64,000 nt of DNA, taken from contig AP017375.1 in NCBI GenBank assembly GCA_002355455.1, positions 186,001 through 250,000 on the forward strand, in the 5' to 3' direction. The first letter of the stretch is position 1. The number at the start of each line of letters is the position of its first letter. This document shows, in pieces, positions 46,548 through 55,898 of the stretch. Below the pieces are notes generated by a model. It saw only the letters and a list, made by a program, of their open reading frames with translations, was not told the origin of the DNA and searched no databases. The translations under genes were made by a program, and so were the position numbers. This DNA comes from Stanieria sp. NIES-3757. Its GTDB lineage: Bacteria; Cyanobacteriota; Cyanobacteriia; Cyanobacteriales; Xenococcaceae.

Positions 46548-47210
46548 TAGTAGGAAAATCATGTCATTGGAATTAAAGTCATGTAATAGGTAATTTTTAA
46601 GCTTTTGTTTTAATCTCAAATTGCTTAGTTTCGTTAGTGCGAATCATAGTGAATCAATAGATTTAAAACAATTAAAATTCGTTAAGCTTAGTTATCTCAA
46701 TGTACAACAAGCTTGGTCAATCACTAAGTACAAAAATTATTGGCTCATACATTAACTTTAAAATAGCTTCATTTACACTTTATTAAAATTTGATTTTATT
46801 TTAATTATTTCAGATAACTTTTTAAATAAATTTTAAAAAGATAATAGTAGATTTTCTTGTGTAAATTAGATTTAAAGCAATTGAATTATAATACTAATCT
46901 CTTCATGATCAATTCAAAAATACAATATAAATAATTCATGAACCATAAAAACATTAATTTTCAAACACTCTGGAAATACTTACCTAAATTTCCTGGCTTT
47001 TTATATAAAGTTTTAGTGTTTATTATTTAAGCTTATTGAAATAGTTAGAAAATACGCTTATAAATTAATTATGCAATCAAGCTAATTTAAATTATTAATC
47101 AGTATTTCCCATAGAAATATGGTTTTAGTACTTTATTGATTTATTAATTTGCTTTTTTGAAATTGTTTTTAACGTAAATTTTTATCGAAATAAATAAAGG
47201 AGCGATTGAA
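46548..47210. other. Gap between IS copy 1 and the PEP-CTERM gene
   Basis: About 660 bp, very AT-rich. One 30-codon frame at 46938-47030 (MNHKNINFQTLWKYLP then GFLYKVLVFII) is the only one with some protein look; support is weak. The last 20 bases carry a clear ribosome binding site (AAAGGAG) for the PEP-CTERM gene. Confidence 0.4.
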
Positions 47211-48080
47211 ATGAAAACAACTATTGCACTAACTATTTTAGGCTTAGGATTAGCCTCTGGTTCTGCTCAAGCTCTTACTATTACACCTACAAATAATGGA
47301 ACAGATTTAGTTAATACTATCTTAGGTTCAGGTATTACCGTTAATCCTGGCTCAATTAATTATACTGGTGCAAATGGTGCATCAGGTATTTTTACTGGAG
47401 GTCTTTCATCTGGAATTGGAATTAATAATGGTATTATTTTGACCACTGGAAAAGCTGTTGATGCAATTGGCCCGAATAATTCAGATGGTACAAGTACTGG
47501 TAATGGTTTGCCTGGAGATGCAGATTTAAATGCTTTAATTCCACAAAGCACATTGGATGCTACAGTACTTGAGTTTGAATTTGAGTCTACTGGAGGCGAC
47601 CTATTTTTTAACTATGTTTTTGCTTCAGAGGAATATAATGAGTTCGTTAATACAAGTTTTAACGATGTCTTTGCTTTCTTCTTAGATGGAGTTAATATAG
47701 CTCTTATTCCTGGTACTACTACCCCCGTTTCTATTAATAATGTTAATGGTGGTAATCCTTTTGGTAATAATGCTAGTAATCCTCAGTTTTTCAACAATAA
47801 TGATCTCAGCGATGGAGGTCCATTCTTCAACATTGCATACGATGGTTTTACTACCGTTTTTACTGCTCAGGCTTTAGGATTATCGGCTGGAACTCATAAA
47901 ATGAAATTAGCGATCGCTGATGCTGGAGATTCTGCCTTAGATTCTGCTGTATTTATTCAAGCTGGTAGTTTTTCTGATACTAATCCCGATCCCAAAACTA
48001 CTCCTGAACCTGCTTCTGTTTTAGGTTTACTTGCAATAGGTGGATTAGGTTTAATGCGTAAAAAAAAGCAGCTAGTTTAA
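47211..48080 (+). CDS. Choice-of-anchor L domain, PEP-CTERM sorted protein
   Basis: A 289-residue exported protein with a signal peptide (TIALTILGLGLASGSAQALT). The body is the choice-of-anchor L domain: GIFTGGLSSGIGINNGIILT, then FEFESTGGDLFFNYVFASEE and AFFLDGVNIALIPG. The C-terminus is a PEP-CTERM signal: PEPASVLGLLAIGGLGLM followed by RKKKQ. The exosortase system would cut and anchor or release it at the cell surface. Such proteins are often glycosylated and secreted with exopolysaccharide. The start has a strong ribosome binding site, AAAGGAG. A very good terminator follows at 48184. Confidence 0.9.
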   Translation: MKTTIALTILGLGLASGSAQALTITPTNNGTDLVNTILGSGITVNPGSINYTGANGASGIFTGGLSSGIGINNGIILTTGKAVDAIGPNNSDGTSTGNGLPGDADLNALIPQSTLDATVLEFEFESTGGDLFFNYVFASEEYNEFVNTSFNDVFAFFLDGVNIALIPGTTTPVSINNVNGGNPFGNNASNPQFFNNNDLSDGGPFFNIAYDGFTTVFTAQALGLSAGTHKMKLAIADAGDSALDSAVFIQAGSFSDTNPDPKTTPEPASVLGLLAIGGLGLMRKKKQLV

Positions 48081-48183
48081 TTTTCGATAGGGTCAACTAA
48101 CTGCAAAGTCTTTTCTTAATTCGATATTTTACTTCAATTTTAAGTTGAGCAAAGCGATCTCAGTTTGGCTGAGGCGCATGGCG

Positions 48184-48212
48184 ATCGCTCTTAGCTAAGA
48201 GCGATTTTTTTT
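48184..48212 (+). terminator. Strong rho-independent terminator after the PEP-CTERM gene
   Basis: ATCGCTCTTAG and CTAAGAGCGAT form a perfect 11-bp palindrome (48184-48205), followed by seven more T residues. It acts rightward; no T-run is on the left side, so the convergent usp gene needs another signal. Confidence 0.85.
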
Positions 48213-48230
48213 GTCAAACAATAATTCTCA

Positions 48231-49079
48231 TTAACTTTCTTCGTTTCTAGCTAAAAGTACGGGACAGTCTGCTTTAACTCGAATGTAGTCGGACAGAGAA
48301 CTACCTAATAATCGGTCTAGATCTGGTAAACTTTTTGCGATCGAAGGACGACGTTCTGGAGAACCAAGTATTAACAAATCAATATTATGATCTTCAGCCA
48401 GATTGCGAATTTGTTGGGCAGGTTTTCCTCCTGTCACTAGACAACGATAATTAATTCCCATTCTTTTAGCTTTGGCAACAGCAGGAGCTAAAACTGGGTT
48501 TTCTTCCATTTCTTGTTTAGAAAGGCTAATATCAGTTTTAAGGTCAGGATTGACGCGAGTCAAAAACAGTTCTGCATCTTGATAACCCTGGAGCAAAAAA
48601 AGAGCTAAATCAAGAGCATATTGAGCAGCAGGAGATTTGTCCAAGGCTACCATTACTCTTTTAATTCGCTTAATATAAATATCATCTTTAACCAACAGCA
48701 TCGGACGAGCTGTTAGTTGGAAAACATATTGACTAACTGAATTACTAAGGATCGATTGTAATTTACCCAATCCTCGCGAACCCATAATAATCAAGTCAGC
48801 ATTAGTTTCTTCAGCTACTTTCAGAACAGTTGTTTTTGGTTCACCTTCTCTAATTATGCTGGTAACTTTGTTTGCCCCAATACCTAATTTACTAATTAGC
48901 TCTTTGATTTTGGCTTCTGCTTGTTGAGTGCTTTCTTGTTCTTCTTCTCTAGTTGTAGAAGACACTACTCGGAGAATAGATAGCTCTGAATCTTTTAAGG
49001 CAGGAAGCTCGATCAATCTTTTGAGCATATCTTGGGCATTATCTGCTCCCGAATCAGCATATAAAATCTTTTTAAGCAT
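48231..49079 (-). CDS. Tandem universal stress protein (two UspA domains)
   Basis: A 282-residue cytoplasmic protein with two Usp domains. The first, residues 1-140, has KKILYADSGADNAQDMLKRL and LIIMGSRGLGKLQSILSNSV. The second has KRVMVALDKSPAAQYALDLA and LLILGSPERRPSIAKSL, ending DCPVLLARN. Both keep the G-x2-G-x9-G(S/T)-like ATP-binding block, best in the first. Tandem Usp proteins help in resistance to starvation, oxidative or light stress in bacteria; a precise role cannot be given. It is divergent from the transporter at 49344. Confidence 0.9.
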   Translation of the reverse strand: MLKKILYADSGADNAQDMLKRLIELPALKDSELSILRVVSSTTREEEQESTQQAEAKIKELISKLGIGANKVTSIIREGEPKTTVLKVAEETNADLIIMGSRGLGKLQSILSNSVSQYVFQLTARPMLLVKDDIYIKRIKRVMVALDKSPAAQYALDLALFLLQGYQDAELFLTRVNPDLKTDISLSKQEMEENPVLAPAVAKAKRMGINYRCLVTGGKPAQQIRNLAEDHNIDLLILGSPERRPSIAKSLPDLDRLLGSSLSDYIRVKADCPVLLARNEES

Positions 49080-49343
49080 TGCTTAAACCTCAGTAAAACC
49101 TCATCATTATCTATTCTTGTCTTTAGATTACTGCTAATGTTGTCTCCTCAGAGTAAGGTAGAGTATGAATCTTAACAACTTGACAGTGAAATAGGCTGAA
49201 GTTAATCTCAAACTCAATCTCAGTTAGTTTGAGAAATAACTCTATTCTGCTGAGATGATCAATAAATTTATTACTAACGTTATAAACCGTTATAAGTAGA
49301 ATTCCCTATCATTAAAAATAGTAATAAAACTTAAATAAAGTTT

Positions 49344-50804
49344 ATGAGTCTTACTCAGTTGGAATTAACAGATGTCAAAAAAATCTTGCAAGAAAAATTA
49401 TTGTTTGGAAACGAACCCACCCCTGAATTAATAGCTATCCTGACAGTTTATTTTGTTCAAGGGGTCTTGGGGTTAGCTCGCTTGGCAATCAGTTTCTTTC
49501 TCAAAGATGACTTGGGTTTATCTCCGGCAGAGGTTGCAGCTTTAATGGGAATTGCTTCTCTACCTTGGATCATCAAACCTGTGTTTGGGTTTATTTCTGA
49601 TGGATTACCAATCTTAGGTTACCGTCGGCGACCTTATCTAATTTTATCAGGATTTTTAGGGACTTTATCGTGGATAGCTTTGGCTACGGTCGTTCATAGT
49701 GGTTGGAGTGCAACCTTAGTTATTCTCTTAACTTCTTTATCCGTCGCCATCAGTGATGTCATTGTTGATTCTTTGGTAGTCGAAAGAGCAAGAGCCGAAT
49801 CTTTAGGACAAGCAGGTTCGCTACAATCTTTAAGTTGGGGATGCTCTGCTTTAGGTGGTTTAATTACTGCTTATTTAAGTGGTTGGTTATTACAACATTG
49901 GAGTAATAATACAGTGTTTGAAATTACTGCCACCTTTCCTTTAGTCATATCTGCGGTAGCTTGGTTAATTGCAGAAGAAAAGATTGAGAAAGATAATTCT
50001 CAAGAGCAATCAGAACAACCAATTGTTCTTAGTCAAATTGAGCAACTAGGAAAAGCACTAAAACAAAAAGCGATTTGGCTACCCATTGCTTTCTTGTTTC
50101 TTTGGCAAGCAACTCCAACGGCTGATTCAGCATTTTTCTTTTTTACTACCAATGAATTAGGTTTTGAACCAGAGTTTTTAGGAAGAGTCCGTTTAGTAAC
50201 CAGTTTCGCTTCTTTACTAGGTATTTTTATTTTTCAACGTTTTCTCAAACAAGTTTCTTTTCGAGTCATTCTGGGTTGGAGTACAGTAATTGCTGCTGGG
50301 TTAGGAATGACTACTTTATTGTTAGTTACCCATACCAATCGCGCTCTTGGTATTGATGACCATTGGTTTAGTTTAGGGGACAGTTTGATTTTAACGGTGA
50401 TGGGACAAATTACTTGGATGCCAGTTTTAGTTTTATCTGCCCGTTTATGTCCGGAAGGAATAGAAGCAACTTTATTTGCTTTATTGATGTCGATTTGGAA
50501 TTTATCTGGACTGTTATCTAATGAAATGGGGGCATTACTAACTGCTTGGTTGGGAATTACAGAAACTAATTTTGATAATCTCTGGCTATTAGTAATTATT
50601 ACTAATCTTTCGACGTTGTTACCTTTACCATTTTTGAGTTGGTTACCTGCTACAGATCCTAAACAAATAACGGATAAAGCTTTCCCCCCAGCAGAAGCGA
50701 TGGGACATCATGCTGCTGGTGCCAATCTGGGACAAGCATATATGCCTGATTTAGTGCCTGAATTTGTGGCAAATACGACTTCAGAGTTTAACCAAGAAAA
50801 ATAA
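49344..50804 (+). CDS. Folate/biopterin-type transporter (BT1 family, MFS)
   Basis: A 486-residue membrane protein with about twelve helices. The BT1/FBT features are VYFVQGVLGLARLAISFFLK, LGLSPAEVAALMGIASLPWI, KPVFGFISDGLPILGYRRRP, and an interhelical EEKIEKDNSQEQSEQ loop in the middle. Plant and cyanobacterial members move folates or pterins; individual cyanobacterial substrates remain uncertain. The gene starts 39 bp upstream of the carotenoid oxygenase gene's start region (its stop is at 50804), so the two may be cotranscribed. Confidence 0.88.
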   Translation: MSLTQLELTDVKKILQEKLLFGNEPTPELIAILTVYFVQGVLGLARLAISFFLKDDLGLSPAEVAALMGIASLPWIIKPVFGFISDGLPILGYRRRPYLILSGFLGTLSWIALATVVHSGWSATLVILLTSLSVAISDVIVDSLVVERARAESLGQAGSLQSLSWGCSALGGLITAYLSGWLLQHWSNNTVFEITATFPLVISAVAWLIAEEKIEKDNSQEQSEQPIVLSQIEQLGKALKQKAIWLPIAFLFLWQATPTADSAFFFFTTNELGFEPEFLGRVRLVTSFASLLGIFIFQRFLKQVSFRVILGWSTVIAAGLGMTTLLLVTHTNRALGIDDHWFSLGDSLILTVMGQITWMPVLVLSARLCPEGIEATLFALLMSIWNLSGLLSNEMGALLTAWLGITETNFDNLWLLVIITNLSTLLPLPFLSWLPATDPKQITDKAFPPAEAMGHHAAGANLGQAYMPDLVPEFVANTTSEFNQEK

Positions 50805-50843
50805 TTAAGTTCTTTAGCTTTAGTTTCAAAACATTTATTAAAG

Positions 50844-52313
50844 ATGGAATTAACCACTAAAAAATCTTACAACAATGAGGAATGGCGACAAGGCTATTTA
50901 TCTCAACCTAACGAATACGACTACGAAATTACCAAGATTGAAGGAAATATTCCTCCAGAGTTAACTGGAACTCTCTTTCGTAATGGTCCTGGTTTATTAG
51001 ATATTGCAGGTACACCTATTCATCATCCTTTTGATGGCGATGGCATGGTGTGTGCTTTTTACTTTAACAACGGTAAGGCTTATTTTCGTAACCGTTTTGT
51101 TCGCACTGAAGGTTATGTTAAAGAGCAGGAAGCAGGTAAAATGCTCTATCGGGGTGTTTTTGGTACACAAAAACCAGGTGGTTGGCTCAATAATATTTTC
51201 GATCTGAAGTTAAAAAATATTGCCAATACTAATATTATTTATTGGGGCGATAAATTATTAGCTTTGTGGGAAGCAGCCGAACCTCATCGTTTAAATCCTG
51301 AAACTTTAGAAACGGTTAGTATTGATTATCTTGATGGTGTACTGCAACCAGGTAATGCGTTTGCTGCCCATCCCTGGATAGATCCTAGTTGTCAGTTGGA
51401 TAATGGCGCACCTTGTTTAGTTAATTTTGCTATTGAACCAGGATTATCGAGCAAAATTACTCTCTACGAATTTGCTCCTGATGGTAAGTTGTTGCGTCGT
51501 TATAGTCATTCTACTCCTGGTTTTTGTTTTATTCACGATTTTGCAATTACCCCCAATTACTGCATCTTTTTTCAAAATCCTGTTAGTTTTAACCCTCTGC
51601 CTTATTTGTTGGGGTTACAAGGTGCAGGAGAGAGTGTTGAATTTAAACCAAGTCAACCGACTAAAATTATTTTGATTCCTCGAACTCCTCCTCATCGAGA
51701 AGTGAAAACTGTTACTGTTGAAGCTGGTTTTGTTTTCCATCATGCTAATGCTTTTGAAGTGGGAGATAAAATTTATATTGATTCGGTAGCTTATGAAGGT
51801 TTACCGCAAGTGCAACGAGATTCTGACTATAAGGCAACAGATTTTGATACTTTAGCACCAGGGCAGTTATGGCGATTTACAATTGATAAATCTGATGGAA
51901 CTGTAGAAAAAACATTAGTTGAAAGTCGTTGTTGTGAATTTCCTTATGTTAATCCCAACCAAGCTGGTAGAGAATATCTCTATCTTTGGTTAGGTGCTGC
52001 TCACAATGCTACAGGCAATGCACCTTTGCAAGCAATTCTCAAATTGGATTTGCAGACTGGAGAAAAGCAACTTTACTCTTTTGCTCCTCATGGTTATGTT
52101 AGTGAACCTATTTTTGTTCCTAAACCCAATGCTACTAAGGAAGATGAGGGTTGGGTGATGACTCTGGTTTACGATGGAGCCAACCATTATTCTAAGTTAG
52201 CAATTCTCGATGGGGAAAATCTCGAAGCTGATGCAACTGCTATTTTGCATCTTCAGCATCATATTCCCTATGGTTTGCATGGCAGTTGGTGCAATCAATA
52301 TTTTGGGAAATAA
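50844..52313 (+). CDS. Carotenoid oxygenase (apocarotenoid cleavage type)
   Basis: A 489-residue non-haem iron enzyme of the RPE65/CCD family. The seven-bladed propeller has the four His iron ligands in their blocks: AFAAHPWIDP, CFIHDFAITPNY, FVFHHANAFEV and IPYGLHGSWC near the C-terminus. The N-terminus has LTGTLFRNGPGLLDIAGTPI and HHPFDGDGMVCAFYF, typical of the family. It cleaves a carotenoid or apocarotenoid double bond with O2, giving aldehydes such as retinal. Substrate choice (beta-apocarotenal as in Synechocystis Diox1 is likely) is an inference from length and pattern. The gene follows the BT1-type transporter by 39 bp. Confidence 0.92.
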   Translation: MELTTKKSYNNEEWRQGYLSQPNEYDYEITKIEGNIPPELTGTLFRNGPGLLDIAGTPIHHPFDGDGMVCAFYFNNGKAYFRNRFVRTEGYVKEQEAGKMLYRGVFGTQKPGGWLNNIFDLKLKNIANTNIIYWGDKLLALWEAAEPHRLNPETLETVSIDYLDGVLQPGNAFAAHPWIDPSCQLDNGAPCLVNFAIEPGLSSKITLYEFAPDGKLLRRYSHSTPGFCFIHDFAITPNYCIFFQNPVSFNPLPYLLGLQGAGESVEFKPSQPTKIILIPRTPPHREVKTVTVEAGFVFHHANAFEVGDKIYIDSVAYEGLPQVQRDSDYKATDFDTLAPGQLWRFTIDKSDGTVEKTLVESRCCEFPYVNPNQAGREYLYLWLGAAHNATGNAPLQAILKLDLQTGEKQLYSFAPHGYVSEPIFVPKPNATKEDEGWVMTLVYDGANHYSKLAILDGENLEADATAILHLQHHIPYGLHGSWCNQYFGK

Positions 52314-52392
52314 AGTTGAGGTGATTGGTTAAGGAAGATAGAGATGGACAACTCCTCTCATCTTCTGATTTTCTTATCCCTTAACCTTTCTG

Positions 52393-52806
52393 TTAACTAG
52401 GAATTTCACTACGCTCATCTTTATAGTGATTTACTTCAATCACAGTATGAACATTTCCTCTGGGATTAAAATCTCCTTTGATAGTTGCCTTAAGAGGGTC
52501 GCAAGCAGCTACAAAGTCGTCTAAAATTTGATTAATAACTTCTTCATGGGAAATATAGCGATCGCGGTAGCTATTAATATAGAGTTTGAGAGCTTTTAAT
52601 TCAACTACTTTTTCATTGGGACAGTAGGTTATATAAATAGTTGCAAAGTCTGGATAACCAGAAAAAGGACATTTGCAAGTAAATTCTGGCAAAGTAATAT
52701 TAACTTCGTAAGTTCTGCCGATTCTCGGATTTGGAAAAGTAATAAGTTCTCCTTCGGCAATGTTTCTTTCGCCATATTTTACATTTGAGGCAGTTGATTG
52801 AGTCAT
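52393..52806 (-). CDS. queF: NADPH-dependent 7-cyano-7-deazaguanine reductase
   Basis: A 137-residue unimodular QueF. The catalytic block is EFTCKCPFSGYPDFATIYIT, with nucleophile Cys46 and Asp53. The substrate and fold block is VVELKALKLYINSYRDRYIS, and SHEEVINQILDDFVA follows. It reduces preQ0 to preQ1 in the queuosine pathway. It is convergent with the carotenoid oxygenase, 79 bp apart. I searched the upstream sequence for a preQ1 riboswitch by eye and saw none. Confidence 0.95.
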   Translation of the reverse strand: MTQSTASNVKYGERNIAEGELITFPNPRIGRTYEVNITLPEFTCKCPFSGYPDFATIYITYCPNEKVVELKALKLYINSYRDRYISHEEVINQILDDFVAACDPLKATIKGDFNPRGNVHTVIEVNHYKDERSEIPS

Positions 52807-53169
52807 AAATTTTTGATTTCCTATGAAGTAATGTAAATTTTTTTTTAGTATATCAAAAAATAAAGTTTTTTATTGAGGGAATAAATTTAAGCAATTAAAG
52901 TTTTAAAATATAAAAAAAATCGACCATCTAAATACCTTTTTTCGGTTAATTTGCTTCGATGACTTTTAAAATTGAAATTCTTATTAAAATAATATTGAGC
53001 GCAACAAGAATAATAAAATTTTTGCTTTTTTTATTGCTCATAAACGATTAATTGTTACTATTAATCTATTGATGAAATTTATCCTGAATGAGATTTTTTT
53101 TACGCTCAAATTTTCTTAACTGCATAAATTACCCAAAAGATTCATACTTGAGATCATAACTAAGAGTTT
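52807..53169. other. Divergent promoter gap between queF and the proline-rich secreted protein
   Basis: About 360 bp of AT-rich sequence. No coding frame or structured RNA that I can support. Confidence 0.4.
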
Positions 53170-53193
53170 TTGATAATTAAAGAGGTAAGTAAT

Positions 53194-53655
53194 ATGCGTC
53201 ATAACAAACTGGTTAAAGTAACTCGCGTTGCACTAGCAATCTCATTAGGGGTTTCCTGTGTTGGAGTTGGGCAACCTGCTTCGGCTCAATCAGTGACAGA
53301 TGCTTTTAATTTCTTTACTTCATCTTTAGGCGCAGTCTTTAATCGTCAACCACAGCAAATTCCCAACCGTAACGTTAGTGTTTTTACTGGAAATCTAAAC
53401 AGCAATAATTTTAATTTTTGTGCGCTGCCATCTTGTCAAATCCCTGGTGTGGCTAGTAATCCTGTTCCATCAAGCATACCTCAACCAGGAGTAGTACCGT
53501 CTTCTGGGACTCTCGTTCGTCCGCCTTTGCCTTCTGGTGTCGCTCCTATTCCTGGTTCTCCTGTACCTCCCCAAGTTGTTCCTCAGCCAACTCCTCCTCG
53601 TCCAGTGCTTTCTATTCCCCCTATTCCTATTCCCCTTGATGCACTTTTTAAATAA
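53194..53655 (+). CDS. Small secreted proline-rich protein
   Basis: 153 residues from the ATG at 53194, which has a well-placed AGAGG ribosome binding site 8 bases upstream; the longer frame from a TTG at 53170 lacks one. A signal peptide is clear (LVKVTRVALAISLGVSCVGV, cleavage at SAQS). The mature part has one Cys-x4-Cys pair (NFCALPSCQIPG), then a long tail of Pro, Val, Ser and Gly (PSSIPQPGVVPSSG; PPQVVPQPTPPRP). It looks like a cell-wall or surface linker protein. No known family is recognised. Confidence 0.62.
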   Translation: MRHNKLVKVTRVALAISLGVSCVGVGQPASAQSVTDAFNFFTSSLGAVFNRQPQQIPNRNVSVFTGNLNSNNFNFCALPSCQIPGVASNPVPSSIPQPGVVPSSGTLVRPPLPSGVAPIPGSPVPPQVVPQPTPPRPVLSIPPIPIPLDALFK

Positions 53656-53826
53656 AAGTTGGGTGGGGTGGTTAGTCAATAAAGGTAAAAAATATGTCCA
53701 CAGATGCGCTGCGTTAGCAGGGTCACAGACTCCACTGATAAACGCAGATGGAGTTATTGTTGGGTAATGTTGATTCTGGAATTGTTGTCTGGGGAAATGA
53801 GTAAAGTTTAATCGATATTTTCTGAT

Positions 53827-54570
53827 TTATATTTGAGTGGAGCCATTTAATAACTCAACTTTTCCTAAATAACGAACACCTTGAGGATTAATTTCAAAAC
53901 AGTAAGGTAACATTTCTACACCAGCCATAACTGCTTTTCTGAATAATTCTCCGTATTGAAAATCGTAACTATCTCCAGGTGCAAAACTAAGGCAATCTCC
54001 ACGATTAATAAAATATAACATGACAGGTTGAGCAATTGATAATAAGGCGATTAATTCTCGCAAGTGTTTTTGTCCGCGAGTTGTAACTGTATCGGGAAAT
54101 AAAGCTATTTTTCCTTGAGTAAGAGTAACGTTCTTGACTTCTACATAAATAGGAATTTGTTCGGCATTTCCTGTTAATAAAAAATCAATCCTACTTTTTT
54201 TATCTTGACCATAAATCACTTCAGGAAAGATGGTTTGATATCTGCTTGCTAATTCAGGAAAAATATTTTGTTGTAGGGCAAGTTTTACTATTTTGTTTGG
54301 TAAACCAGTATTAATTCCAACCCAAGTATTATTGACCTGAATCATTTCCCAAGTATAAAGTAATTTTCTTTTCGGATTATTACTAGTCGATACTTGAACT
54401 AAGCTTCCTGGCGTAGATACTCCTGTCATTGGGCCAGTATTAGGACAATGAGCAGTAATTATTTCTCCTGAATCGAGTTGAATATCAGCAAAAAAACGTT
54501 TGTAACGTTTAATTAATTTACCCGAAATTAGTGGAGGATATTGATAAAGATAATTAGCTTCTTTGTTCAT
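53827..54570 (-). CDS. sfsA: DNA/RNA nuclease SfsA
   Basis: A 247-residue protein. SfsA signatures are KRYKRFFADIQLDSGEIITA, HCPNTGPMTG, and the PD-(D/E)XK-like DFLLTGNAEQIPIYVEVKNV with RGQKHLRELIALL. It was first described as a regulator of maltose use, and later as a sugar-binding or nuclease protein; in cyanobacteria its role is unsettled. It ends 177 bp from the proline-rich gene's stop. The next gene upstream on the same strand is the TPR glycosyltransferase. Confidence 0.93.
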   Translation of the reverse strand: MNKEANYLYQYPPLISGKLIKRYKRFFADIQLDSGEIITAHCPNTGPMTGVSTPGSLVQVSTSNNPKRKLLYTWEMIQVNNTWVGINTGLPNKIVKLALQQNIFPELASRYQTIFPEVIYGQDKKSRIDFLLTGNAEQIPIYVEVKNVTLTQGKIALFPDTVTTRGQKHLRELIALLSIAQPVMLYFINRGDCLSFAPGDSYDFQYGELFRKAVMAGVEMLPYCFEINPQGVRYLGKVELLNGSTQI

Positions 54571-54623
54571 TGCTAATTGTTTATTTTTGATAGTCGATTG
54601 GAAGAAGATAAAAAACTATTAAT

Positions 54624-54651
54624 TATTACTTATTACCTATTACCTATTACT
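54624..54651. repeat. Four tandem TATTACY heptamers
   Basis: TATTACT, TATTACC, TATTACC, TATTACT in direct tandem, the heptanucleotide repeat (STRR) style common in cyanobacteria. The TAA stop codon of the TPR glycosyltransferase gene (reverse strand, 54647-54649) lies inside it. Confidence 0.75.
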
Positions 54652-55849
54652 TGTTTTCAAGATTAATCCCAATTCCTTTTAAGCCTTGACGCAATTTTGT
54701 GGCTGCATTGGGATTTTTAGCTTGATGAAGATCGATCGCTTTTTGGAAAGTTTCTAGACTTTCTTTCATATAGCCTGCTTGATAATAAACTACTCCCAAA
54801 TTTTGATAGGCATCAGCATTATTTGGTTCAAGTTTAATTGCTTGTTGATAAGCTTTGATTGCTTCAGGATATTGTTTTAAACTCTTTAAAGTCATGCCCA
54901 AGTTATAATACGCGATCGCAAGATTGGGGTCGAGTTTTAACACTGCTTCGTAGAGTTGTTTAGCTGCTGCTAATTTGCCAAGATTTTGTAATAAACCAGC
55001 TAAATTTATATAACCGCCAATTTTTAATTTTGGTAAAATGTTTTGTGTGATCGCTTTTTGGTATTGTGCTTGAGCTTTCTCAAAATTACCTTGTTTAAAA
55101 TAAGCATTACCAAGGCTATAATATAGTTCGTATAAAACAGGTGCTTCGGCTTGATTAGATTTTAAACCCTGTTTGAGAAATTTTATTCCCTGTTTGATTT
55201 GACCAATTTGAATATATAAAGCTCCGAGTTTGCTACAAACATAAGGGTCATCAGGATGAGTTTCGATAAACTTTTCCATCATCAATCTGGCTCTAGTATA
55301 CTTATCAAGAGAGTTGATCGCTTCAGCTTGATAGCCATAATGAAGAATCGCTACTGGATTTAAAGTAACAATATTCCAATCAGATTCTTGTTTTAAAATT
55401 TCGATCACACTATCATCAATCAAGGCGTGATAGGGACGGGTAAATTCAATCAGGTTATGGCGACGAAATAATCGAGAAACTAAAGAATAGGGAGATTGAG
55501 ATGCACCGACTTCTTGACGCATTAAATTAATCACTAAATTTTTCGGATCTGCCATTAATTGCTTCAGTTGCGGTACTATTTCAGGTACTAAAACTTCATC
55601 CGCATCTAAAACTAACACCCATTCTCCGCAGACATATTTTAAAGCTTCATTTCTCGCGACAGCAAAATCATCACACCATTTCATATGATAAACTTTAGCT
55701 CCCCATTCCTCAGCTATAGCAACAGTGCGATCCGTTGAACCAGTATCCAAGACAATCATTTCATCAACCACATCTTTGACGCTAGCTAAACAACGAGGTA
55801 AAGCATTCTCTTCATTACGAGCGATCGCGCATAAACTTAATTGAGTCAT
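54647..55849 (-). CDS. GT2 glycosyltransferase with C-terminal TPR repeats
   Basis: A 400-residue protein. The GT-A domain occupies residues 1-230: SLCAIARNEENALPRCLASV, VDEMIVLDTGSTDRTVAIAE, and WVLVLDADEVLVPEIV with the DAD metal site. From about residue 190 follow TPR repeats: SKLGALYIQIGQIKQGIKFL, LGNAYFKQGNFEKAQAQYQK, YYNLGMTLKSLKQYPEAIKA and YQNLGVVYYQAGYMKESLET. The combination suggests protein-guided glycosylation or peptide-linked targets, but the acceptor is unknown. It shares the strand with sfsA downstream. Confidence 0.88.
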   Translation of the reverse strand: MTQLSLCAIARNEENALPRCLASVKDVVDEMIVLDTGSTDRTVAIAEEWGAKVYHMKWCDDFAVARNEALKYVCGEWVLVLDADEVLVPEIVPQLKQLMADPKNLVINLMRQEVGASQSPYSLVSRLFRRHNLIEFTRPYHALIDDSVIEILKQESDWNIVTLNPVAILHYGYQAEAINSLDKYTRARLMMEKFIETHPDDPYVCSKLGALYIQIGQIKQGIKFLKQGLKSNQAEAPVLYELYYSLGNAYFKQGNFEKAQAQYQKAITQNILPKLKIGGYINLAGLLQNLGKLAAAKQLYEAVLKLDPNLAIAYYNLGMTLKSLKQYPEAIKAYQQAIKLEPNNADAYQNLGVVYYQAGYMKESLETFQKAIDLHQAKNPNAATKLRQGLKGIGINLENK

Positions 55850-55898
55850 TGTTTGTTATTAATCAATTAGAACCTTATCAACACCAATACCTTATCCT

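Noticed and set aside
46938-47030. A 30-codon frame MNHKNINFQTLWKYLP...
   Set aside because: No ribosome binding site, no clear membrane helix with charged ends, and it is in an AT-rich gap where such frames arise by chance.
52807-52900. Possible preQ1 riboswitch before queF
   Set aside because: The leader on the reverse strand is A/T-rich with no class I preQ1 hairpin or A-rich pseudoknot tail that I can identify.
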